In this document: one piece after another, positions 6,593-12,018 of the stretch | Position numbering within the stretch: position 1 is the first letter of the stretch | How the letters are laid out: each line of letters begins with the position of its first letter | Assembly: GCA_937967665.1 (NCBI GenBank) | Contig: CALBSZ010000667.1 | Span: 1 to 12,018 of the forward strand | Direction: 5' to 3' | DNA length: 12,018 nucleotides | DNA from: an uncultured Planctomycetaceae bacterium | GTDB taxonomy: Bacteria > Planctomycetota > Planctomycetia > Pirellulales > Pirellulaceae | The notes under the pieces: model-generated | The model's database searches: none | What the model was told of the DNA's origin: nothing | What the model saw: the letters and a program-made list of their open reading frames with translations, nothing else | Made by a program: the position numbers and the translations under genes

Positions 6593-6889
6593 ATGGCTAC
6601 GAAGCATTGGCATCTGGTAAGCTACGACGTGCGCGACCCGAAACGGCTGCGGAAGGTCGCCAAGCTCTTGGAAGGATACGGCGTTCGACTACAATACAGT
6701 GTGTTTCGCTGCCGGCTTGATCGCGAGATGCTGGAGCAGCTGCATTGGCGGATAAATCAGATCATGGACAAGGAGGATGATTTGCTTGTGATTCCGCTTT
6801 GCGGGAGCTGTGCATCGAAAGTGCCGGCACACTCGTCTGGAGATCAGTCAAGTTGGGCGCAGCCAGCACCGACCTACAAGATCGTCTAA
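6593..6889 (+). CDS. cas2: CRISPR-associated endoribonuclease/adaptation protein Cas2
   Basis: This encodes a 98-residue Cas2, the small dimeric protein that bridges two Cas1 dimers in the spacer-integration complex. The first beta strand and its conserved Asp are plain (WHLVSYDVRDPKRLRKVAKLLEGYGVRLQYSVFRCRL). The helix QLHWRINQIM and the strand DLLVIPLCGSCASKV follow, as in the ferredoxin-like fold of the family. The tail (about 80-98) is Ser/Pro-rich and typically variable. The start at 6593 is preceded by GGAGG with 6 bases of spacing, the cleanest ribosome-binding site among the adaptation genes. It ends the cas run and is followed by the CRISPR leader. Confidence 0.95.
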   Translation: MATKHWHLVSYDVRDPKRLRKVAKLLEGYGVRLQYSVFRCRLDREMLEQLHWRINQIMDKEDDLLVIPLCGSCASKVPAHSSGDQSSWAQPAPTYKIV

Positions 6890-7166
6890 CGGAATCACGC
6901 ATGCCTGCGTGGCGTAGCGTTGGTGTGCTCATGAAGCGAATAAGTGCCGACAGTCATGGAAGTTACAGCGTTTGAGAGGTCAGGGATAAGGATGAAATCG
7001 CCACTTTGTTTTCCGAAATACCTATCGATACGATGGTTACGGCTGGCGACCTGGAGCCGATCGTCCTTCGAGAACGCATACTCGCATGCAGCTATCTGTC
7101 AAGTTTCGAGGTACTTGAAAGCGGCCCTTCGAACTCCTTATCGAGTCTACACTTACAACCCCCGCT
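6890..7166 (+). promoter_or_regulatory. CRISPR leader
   Basis: This 277-base AT-richer stretch between cas2 and the first perfect repeat has no credible gene and lies on the side opposite to the decayed repeats, so it should be the leader that carries the array promoter and the integration signals. Visible elements are a 6-bp hairpin right after cas2 (CACGCA-TGCC-TGCGTG, 6896-6911; no T-run, so at best a weak terminator), a promoter-like pair TTGTTT-17 bases-TACGAT (7006-7034), and a small inverted repeat CAAGT/ACTTG (7100-7104, 7113-7117) about 50 bases before the first repeat. The promoter match is moderate and unproven. Confidence 0.7.
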
Positions 7167-8578
7167 GTGATCGTTTCGTTGATGCCGAAAGGCGTTGAGC
7201 ACAACGCACAACCGATTCCGAAGCACTTACACTTCGTTTGGTGATCGTTTCGTTGATGCCGAAAGGCGTTGAGCACTGCAGCGTGTTCGTGGCGAGGGAT
7301 TGCCGCCCGAAGTGATCGTTTCGTTGATGCCGAAAGGCGTTGAGCACGATTACAAGAGGATTGGCAAACCGAGATCGTGTTTGTGATCGTTTCGTTGATG
7401 CCGAAAGGCGTTGAGCACTTTATGGGCTACGCAAAAATTGATGATGCCACGGGTCGTGATCGTTTCGTTGATGCCGAAAGGCGTTGAGCACTCCATTTGA
7501 ATTGGATACGTGGTCATCGTTTTCCCTTGTGATCGTTTCGTTGATGCCGAAAGGCGTTGAGCACAATATCACCAGTATTTTTCTCGACATCGACGACAGT
7601 GATCGTTTCGTTGATGCCGAAAGGCGTTGAGCACGATATTTCGCTCATCGTATCAATTGGTCTGGTCGTTGTGATCGTTTCGTTGATGCCGAAAGGCGTT
7701 GAGCACCGTCTTTGGTGGTTGTCGAGTACCAGAGTCGCGTTGTCGTGATCGTTTCGTTGATGCCGAAAGGCGTTGAGCACGTCGTTTCGCTGACGGGCTT
7801 TCAGTACGGCGTCGGAGTGATCGTTTCGTTGATGCCGAAAGGCGTTGAGCACCCGTCAATTCGACGCTGAAGAAGTATTTGCCGTTCGGTGATCGTTTCG
7901 TTGATGCCGAAAGGCGTTGAGCACGAATCCAGCATGTCAGAAGAACGACAAGAAGAACGTGATCGTTTCGTTGATGCCGAAAGGCGTTGAGCACACGATT
8001 TAGTTTACAGCGAGGCATAACTAGCTTTTCGTGTGATCGTTTCGTTGATGCCGAAAGGCGTTGAGCACTGGGCAACCAGTGCCGAACAAAAGTGGTCTGT
8101 CCGTGATCGTTTCGTTGATGCCGAAAGGCGTTGAGCACAACTAGACCTCTACTGGTTCGCCAAGGAACTTAACGGTGATCGTTTCGTTGATGCCGAAAGG
8201 CGTTGAGCACATGAAGTGTTCCGTCGCGTTTCTAGGCCGCCCGCCGACGTGATCGTTTCGTTGATGCCGAAAGGCGTTGAGCACTCATCCAGCACGAACC
8301 CAGCCGCGGGATCACCCAGGTGTGATCGTTTCGTTGATGCCGAAAGGCGTTGAGCACATTGGCTTGAAGCGGAGGACGTTGATGACCCCGAGGAAGGTGA
8401 TCGTTTCGTTGATGCCGAAAGGCGTTGAGCACAATCCGAAGCACGAAGCCGACAAGGTAACCGCCGACCTGTGATCGTTTCGTTGATGCGGAAAGGCGTT
8501 GAGCACTCATTCTGCATTCATCACTCTGCATTCATCACTCTGGTGATCGTTTCGTTGATGCCGGATGGCGTGGAACAG
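7167..8578 (+). CRISPR. CRISPR array, 20 repeats and 19 spacers
   Basis: The 36-base repeat begins GTGATCGTTTCGTTGATG and ends with CCGAAAGGCGTTGAGCAC. Repeats start at 7167, 7241, 7312, 7383, 7456, 7529, 7599, 7671, 7745, 7817, 7889, 7959, 8033, 8103, 8175, 8249, 8322, 8397, 8471 and 8543. Spacers measure 38, 35, 35, 37, 37, 34, 36, 38, 36, 36, 34, 38, 34, 36, 38, 37, 39, 38 and 36 bases. The first 18 repeats are identical, the nineteenth has one change (C to G at repeat position 20) and the twentieth has five. This decay marks the right end as the old, leader-distal end, so transcription runs on the + strand from the cas2 side and the crRNA handle is TTGAGCAC. The repeat folds into a short hairpin GCC-GAAA-GGC just before the handle, the expected Cas6 site. 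No two spacers look alike, and none matches another part of this window by eye. Confidence 0.99.
8543..8578 (+). repeat. degenerate terminal CRISPR repeat
   Basis: The last repeat differs from consensus at repeat positions 22, 24, 30, 33 and 36, all in its 3' half. The hairpin loop and the handle are altered, while the first 21 bases are exact. A trailer-end repeat only needs its 5' half to close the last crRNA, so this is normal ageing of the array end. Confidence 0.9.
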
Positions 8579-8709
8579 TCGAAACTGACCGACTGCTTGG
8601 CTCAAGTAAGCCGCTTTCACGGTGGGGTGGTCCGAGTGTTGATTGGAGCAGGGTTGGTTTGGGAAGCCGAACTGGACGCGGGCACCATGACTTTGTTGTA
8701 ATCGCTTCT

Positions 8710-8802
8710 TCTCACAGAGGCACGGAGCCACAGAGGGACTGACAGCAGCGCCATCTCAGGCGTTGCCGGCAATTAGCTCCGTGCCTTGGTGCCTCCGTGA
8801 GA
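8710..8802. repeat. imperfect palindromic element downstream of the CRISPR array
   Basis: TCTCACAGAGGCAC (8710-8723) is inverted at 8789-8802 with one mismatch in 14. The pairing then continues with GGAGC (8724-8728) against GCTCC (8776-8780) after an 8-base bulge on the right side. The arms enclose about 50 bases without a gene. Sequences of the kind CACAGAGGCACGGAG are, from memory, common interspersed repeats in planctomycetes and some other bacteria; that resemblance is not verified here. It may be a REP- or MITE-like element or a strong bidirectional terminator at the end of the array. The 8579-8709 stretch before it shows nothing convincing. Confidence 0.5.
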
Positions 8803-9056
8803 TGTTTCTGACGTCTGCGCGTTGGCGATCGTGAGCGTGTCGCATTCAGGAGCTTGCGCGGCCATTTTCCGTGTTGACGCTATAGCCATGGCTTCAACGA
8901 GTCGCGAGTTGGCGAGGTTTGGCAGAGTGGGGCCATTCCGGCTATTCCGATTGCAACGAAACCGCTGGGGACGGAAGGGGAAAGCCGCGGGCGACATGAC
9001 GGATTTCTGGGGCTGTTCGGTTCAGCAAGCCGCGAGTTCTTGCGCCGCTGATTAGA
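8803..9056. other. non-coding stretch upstream of the M48 protease gene
   Basis: I see no convincing gene, RNA or promoter here. Short open frames occur on both strands (for example 8822-9055 on + and 8773-8997 on -), but they have no ribosome-binding site and no recognisable domain. The promoter of the protease gene should lie here; no clear -35/-10 pair was found. Confidence 0.5.
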
Positions 9057-10451
9057 ATGAAGAGAACCCACGTCATTCCCTCTTCCTACCCCTCGGCCAT
9101 GCACTTCCTGATCGCCCTCTTCTGCCTCGCGGCCCTGTTCGTCGCCGACGACCTTTCCCGAACGGTCGATCCGCGAACGTCGCTGCTCGGCACCTTGGCC
9201 GGCATGCTGCTCGTCGTTTTCGCCGCGGGCTGGGGGACGCGAACGGTCTGCCGGCGGGTTCGCTGCGAGTTCCCGCATCATGAAAACGCCCTGCGTTCGC
9301 TGGCACGCTGGAAACAAGGACACGCTGCGTTGTGGAGTGTTTTTTCCGCGGTCAATATCCTGGTGTTGCGCTGGCCGGCGGTTGTCAGCAAAACCTGGCG
9401 ACTGGAAAACGCACTGTGGGTTGACGAAATACTCATCCTGGCCCCGCTCCTGTTGCCGCTGGTCGGCGCCTGGTGCTGGTTTTACGAAGTGGAACGGACT
9501 ACAGAACTGGTGGCGGCCGTCAAACGCGGCCGTGCGGTCAGAAACGCTCGCCGCCGACATTACGTGCTCTTACACGCGCGGGTCTATTTCGGGCTGATCC
9601 TGTTGCCGCTCTTCCTGATGGTGACCATTCGCGACGTTATCGACCGGGTGATCAACGCAGGCCTGTTAGCGGCGGAACAGACGTACTGGATCTACGGGCT
9701 TGGATTGTTCGCCATGTCCTGGTCTGTCCCTCAGATCATGCGACTCCTGTGGCGGACAGAGTCGCTATCCGCGGGGCCCCTTCGTCAACGGGTGTTCGAG
9801 CTGGCTCAAGTCGCGAACGTCCGCGTGCGCGACGTGCTGGTCTGGAAGACCGGCCACCGCATTGCCAACGCGTTGGTGACGGGCATGCTGCCGTGGCGCC
9901 GCTATGTGATTATTTCGGACGGGCTGCTCCGCGCGCTCCGTCCTGCGGAGATCGAAGCGATCGTGTTGCACGAGGCCGCTCATTTGAAGCACCATCATCT
10001 ATTACTGCGTCTGTGTGCGCTGACGCTGCCGCTTTCGATGCTCGTTATCGCCGCGGAATTCTGGCCGCAGTTGGCGTTGCAATCGTTGCCGACGGACCTC
10101 TCACTCGCTACGGTTCCGCTGGCGCTGCTGGCGGCAGGGGTGCTGTATGTGCTGATTTGCGTGGCCGCTTATTGCAGGCATATGGAACACGAAGCAGATT
10201 TGCAGGCCGCGCAGATCCTGAACAGCGAGGAACCGCTGTGCCGCGCGCTCGAATCGCTGGCGGATGCGGGTGGCTGTTCGCGGGACAGCCGGGGATGGCT
10301 GCACCCCAGCATCGCTCGACGAACGGCGTTCCTGCAGGGCTGCGCGAAGGATCACGCTGTGGCCAGGCGATTTCGATACCGTACCACTGTGATGCAGGGC
10401 GTGCTTCTCGGTATCTCGGTTGCCGCGCCGTGGATATTCGTCACCTCCTGA
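9057..10451 (+). CDS. membrane-bound M48 family zinc metalloprotease (HtpX/Ste24-like)
   Basis: This encodes a 464-residue integral membrane protein with a gluzincin peptidase domain. The zinc motif is His305-Glu306-x-x-His309 (AIVLHEAAHLKHHH). The third ligand is probably Glu377 in HMEHEADLQAA, which matches the E-x-x-A-D signature of M48 enzymes. Hydrophobic segments lie at about 16-30, 42-60, 91-110, 123-143, 175-190, 208-224, 320-335 and 350-373, plus one at the C terminus (446-462). The active-site helix is therefore set between membrane spans, as in HtpX and Ste24, enzymes that cut damaged or modified membrane proteins. Just before the zinc motif, RYVIISDGLLRALRPAEIEAI is a typical M48 lead-in. 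The long N-terminal membrane region (about 230 residues) is larger than in HtpX. No clear ribosome-binding site precedes the ATG at 9057; a second ATG at 9099 would still keep the first membrane span. Its substrate is unknown, and it has no evident link to the CRISPR locus. Confidence 0.88.
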   Translation: MKRTHVIPSSYPSAMHFLIALFCLAALFVADDLSRTVDPRTSLLGTLAGMLLVVFAAGWGTRTVCRRVRCEFPHHENALRSLARWKQGHAALWSVFSAVNILVLRWPAVVSKTWRLENALWVDEILILAPLLLPLVGAWCWFYEVERTTELVAAVKRGRAVRNARRRHYVLLHARVYFGLILLPLFLMVTIRDVIDRVINAGLLAAEQTYWIYGLGLFAMSWSVPQIMRLLWRTESLSAGPLRQRVFELAQVANVRVRDVLVWKTGHRIANALVTGMLPWRRYVIISDGLLRALRPAEIEAIVLHEAAHLKHHHLLLRLCALTLPLSMLVIAAEFWPQLALQSLPTDLSLATVPLALLAAGVLYVLICVAAYCRHMEHEADLQAAQILNSEEPLCRALESLADAGGCSRDSRGWLHPSIARRTAFLQGCAKDHAVARRFRYRTTVMQGVLLGISVAAPWIFVTS

Positions 10452-10665
10452 ACGGTGCTTTCGCGAAACATGAGGAATTTCCGGAGAACCGGTAAATCCC
10501 CACTGGCTTTCCCAGAATCCCATCGCGATTTTGGACTTCTCGCCGAAGGGTTTGTCTTTTTTCGTCGATATGATTCTTAGTTTGTCGGCCAGAACGCGGA
10601 CTGTATCGTAAGTTTTGGTAGCGAGACGCCTTCCTCTCCCGGTAAAAGAAACGATGGAAACCTAC

Positions 10666-10884
10666 ATGAGCACCACACAAGAAGCCTTCCTGGAACGAGT
10701 TGATTCAGCCATTAGCGACAACCCTTATCTCAGCGGCAAGCACCTGCGTTTCGAAACGGAGCAAGGCAAAGTGGTACTTCGCGGCACGGTCCATTCCTTC
10801 TACCAGAAGCAGATGGCCCAAGAGGCGTTGCGAAAAATCGACGGCGTGAGCGAAATCGAAAACCAGCTGCAAGTCGTCTGGTAG
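10666..10884 (+). CDS. small BON-domain protein
   Basis: This encodes a 72-residue protein that is essentially one BON domain: an N-terminal helix (FLERVDSAISDNPYLSG), then two strands, LRFETEQGKVVLRGTV, with the conserved glycine, a helix SFYQKQMAQEALRKI, and a closing strand GVSEIENQLQVVW. BON domains are thought to bind membranes or phospholipids, often in envelope stress proteins. Here there is no signal peptide, so the product should be cytoplasmic or released by another route. I prefer the ATG at 10666, 7 bases after GGA. An ATG at 10654 would add four residues. The 214 bases after the M48 gene contain no other gene, and the two may be separate transcription units. Short BON proteins like this are frequent in planctomycetes (general knowledge). 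Confidence 0.82.
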   Translation: MSTTQEAFLERVDSAISDNPYLSGKHLRFETEQGKVVLRGTVHSFYQKQMAQEALRKIDGVSEIENQLQVVW

Positions 10885-10939
10885 ACTTCGCCGCGACGAG
10901 TCCGCCAACGCATTGCTGGACAAGCGATTGCGCTACGTG

Positions 10940-11314
10940 TTAACGCGGCTTCTGGGGACGGTAGCCCATGACGGCGTCTTCGCGCGAGCGATACTGGGGA
11001 AACAGGCTTCCCAGCCGCGTCGCGTCAATCACGGCCTGATTGTCGTCCGAAAGCCCGCACAACCGCAACAGCCCGCCATTGGCATCGACCCGCTTGTGCA
11101 GCAATACCAGTTGCCCGATAAGGACGCTCCGCATCATGGGTAAGCCGTCGAGCTCCAATATCAGGCGATAGGCGAATTGGCGTTGCATGAGCTGCCACAA
11201 GGATTCCGCCAGGTTCGATTCCGCGGCGTTACCGGGATCGGTCACGGAAAGTCGCACAAATAGCCAATCCGGTCCCCGATCCAATTCCGCATTCCACCCT
11301 GCTGTCAGTTCCAT
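10940..11314 (-). CDS. STAS-domain protein (anti-sigma-factor antagonist-like)
   Basis: This encodes a 124-residue protein with a STAS fold, related to SpoIIAA/RsbV anti-anti-sigma factors. The order is a strand, WLFVRLSV, a helix NLAESLWQLMQRQ, the strand RLILELDGLPMMRSVLIGQLVLLHKRV (which contains the usual phosphoswitch position), then GGLLRLCGLSDDNQAVIDATRLGSLFPQYRSREDAV. The normal D-S/T phosphorylation site reads DGLPMMRSVLIGQL here: a Ser is present at the expected place in MRSVLIGQL, so partner-switch regulation is possible. GGAG lies about 9 bases upstream of the start at 11314. It runs in the same direction as alaS and is separated from it by a hairpin, and it converges on the BON gene with a 55-base gap. 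The partner kinase and sigma factor are not in the window. Confidence 0.8.
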   Translation of the reverse strand: MELTAGWNAELDRGPDWLFVRLSVTDPGNAAESNLAESLWQLMQRQFAYRLILELDGLPMMRSVLIGQLVLLHKRVDANGGLLRLCGLSDDNQAVIDATRLGSLFPQYRSREDAVMGYRPQKPR

Positions 11315-11353
11315 CTTCGCGCTCCGCCTTCATGTAAAAACTCTCCACCGTGA

Positions 11354-11397
11354 CGCATTTTCCACTGGTCCCGGGTTTTCCGCAAGTGGCAAATGCG
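11354..11397 (-). terminator. hairpin downstream of alaS, possible terminator
   Basis: CGCATTTTCCACT (11354-11366) pairs with AGTGGCAAATGCG (11385-11397), 12 of 13 positions, around an 18-base loop. It starts 6 bases beyond the alaS stop codon in the direction of alaS transcription. On the minus strand a run of five T follows only some 14 bases after the stem, so it is not a textbook intrinsic terminator. It may stabilise the alaS mRNA end or reduce read-through into the STAS gene. Confidence 0.5.
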
Positions 11398-11403
11398 GGT
11401 TGG

Positions 11404-12018
11404 TCAGGCGAGCGCCTGCGCGATGGTCGCCCGTGCGTGCTCGATGGCCTCCGCCAACTTGCTTGGGTCCTTACCGCCCGCTTGCGCCATATCGGGTCGA
11501 CCGCCGCCCCCCCCGCCGACGACCGGCGCCACTTCCTGGACCCACTTCCCGGCACTCACGCCGCGCTGGATGAGGTCGTCGGTGATTCCCGCCACCAGGA
11601 TCGCCTTGGGACCTTGTGCTGCCGCGAGAAAGACCGCGGCGGAATCGTTCTTCTTGCGAATCTGGTCGATTAGCTGGCGCATCAAGTTCGGGTTGGCGCC
11701 CGGCGTTTCGGCCACGACGATCTGAGTGTCTCCGATCGATTCCGCTCGTTCCAGCAGTGATGCGGCGGAGTAGCTGCCGGCAGCCGACATTGCGTCGATT
11801 TGCTCCTTGAGCGAATCGACTTCTTCCTGTAGGGAGACGATTCGTTTGGGAACGTCAAACGGGGCCACGTTGAGGATCCGAGCCGCGTCGCGCAGCGCCG
11901 CCCTGACTTCAAAATAGCTCGGATTCGACTTATCCGAGACACGGGTTTCGCGCTGGCTTTCGTCGTCGGCTTTGGTGCCGCGTGTCAGTTGTTTTTTTAG
12001 TTCCAGGACGCGTCGGGT
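11404..12018 (-). CDS. alaS: alanine--tRNA ligase, C-terminal part
   Basis: This is the 3' end of alaS; the frame stays open to the right edge of the window, so the start and the catalytic and editing domains lie outside. AlaRS charges tRNA-Ala in the cytoplasm. The visible 204 residues begin in a coiled-coil region (RRVLELKKQL, then after a polar stretch AALRDAARILNVAPFDVPKRIVSLQEEVDSLKEQI) and continue into the DHHA1 domain. The domain ends with the hallmark glycine-rich motif VVGGGGGGRPDMAQAGGKDPSKLAEAIEHA near residues 160-190 of the fragment. The polar stretch TRGTKADDESQRETRVSDKS in the linker is unusual for AlaRS in my memory, but it lies in a variable hinge. The apparent start at 11868 is only an internal valine codon (GTG). 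Confidence 0.93.
   Translation of the reverse strand, partial: TRRVLELKKQLTRGTKADDESQRETRVSDKSNPSYFEVRAALRDAARILNVAPFDVPKRIVSLQEEVDSLKEQIDAMSAAGSYSAASLLERAESIGDTQIVVAETPGANPNLMRQLIDQIRKKNDSAAVFLAAAQGPKAILVAGITDDLIQRGVSAGKWVQEVAPVVGGGGGGRPDMAQAGGKDPSKLAEAIEHARATIAQALA

Noticed and set aside
6896..6911. Terminator after cas2
   Set aside because: A perfect 6-bp hairpin exists, but no T-run follows; noted within the leader instead of as a terminator.
6944..7198. 84-residue open frame between cas2 and the array
   Set aside because: It runs from the leader into the first repeat, has no domain or ribosome-binding site, and is explained by the leader.
7037..8531. Minus-strand open frames reading MLNAFRHQRNDH, AQRLSASTKRS or CSTPFGINETIT again and again
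   Set aside because: These are translations of the CRISPR repeat in three frames. They have no ribosome-binding sites and change frame with spacer length.
1..8578. CRISPR-associated transposon
   Set aside because: No Tn7-like genes or transposon ends are visible, and Cas3 and the adaptation genes are present.
8822..9055. 77-residue open frame before the M48 gene
   Set aside because: No ribosome-binding site, no recognisable domain, and an equally long frame on the opposite strand.
9473..10495. 340-residue open frame on + overlapping the M48 gene
   Set aside because: Out-of-frame shadow in GC-rich DNA: Arg/Ala/Pro-rich, no domain, while the other frame has a complete zinc protease.

Overview
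The window carries the 3' two-thirds of a class 1, type I CRISPR-Cas locus of the Myxococcus dev (Cmx/MYXAN) kind, followed by four unrelated chromosomal genes. The organism is most likely a planctomycete. That is an inference from moderately GC-rich DNA, a small free-standing BON-domain protein, a stand-alone STAS protein, weak ribosome-binding sites on many genes, and a dev-type cas set with a Cas4-Cas1 fusion. No rRNA or other phylogenetic marker fixes it.

Positions 1-6889, all on the + strand, read: cas3 (3' end only), a 146-base gap, cas8a1 (devT-like), cas7 (devR-like), cas5 (devS-like), a zinc-ribbon protein of unknown function, a fused cas4-cas1, and cas2. Cas8a1, Cas7 and Cas5 would form the crRNA-guided surveillance complex, Cas3 would cut the target, and Cas4-Cas1 with Cas2 would acquire spacers. 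Cas6, which should cut the array transcript, is not in the window; in the dev operon it lies upstream of cas3, so it is probably just off the left edge. A leader (6890-7166) precedes an array of 20 repeats and 19 spacers (7167-8578). The repeats are identical until the last two, which decay. This puts the leader next to cas2 and transcription on the + strand.

Two hidden elements stand out. First, the gap between cas3 and cas8a1 holds, on the minus strand, two diverged fragments of the array's own repeat in the order and with the parts expected of a crRNA-like guide: a stem-loop plus the 5' handle, then a 36-base spacer-like segment, then a 17/17 match to the repeat's central hairpin. This looks like a CreR/CreA-type 'pseudo-crRNA' that could turn the surveillance complex into a repressor of its own operon or of another chromosomal promoter. 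Second, a near-perfect Shine-Dalgarno sequence inside cas8a1 precedes an in-frame ATG that would give a 129-residue protein, the size of the Cas11 small subunit. Internal translation of Cas11 is known in other type I subtypes. A perfect 12-bp hairpin between cas8a1 and cas7 and a possible RBS-hiding hairpin before cas4-cas1 suggest further control of subunit dosage.

Positions 8579-9056 are non-coding and contain an imperfect palindromic element. The right part holds a membrane-bound M48 metalloprotease (9057-10451, +), a BON-domain protein (10666-10884, +), a STAS-domain protein (10940-11314, -) and the 3' end of alaS (11404-12018, -), with a hairpin between alaS and the STAS gene. These look like ordinary chromosomal genes and mark the right border of the CRISPR region.
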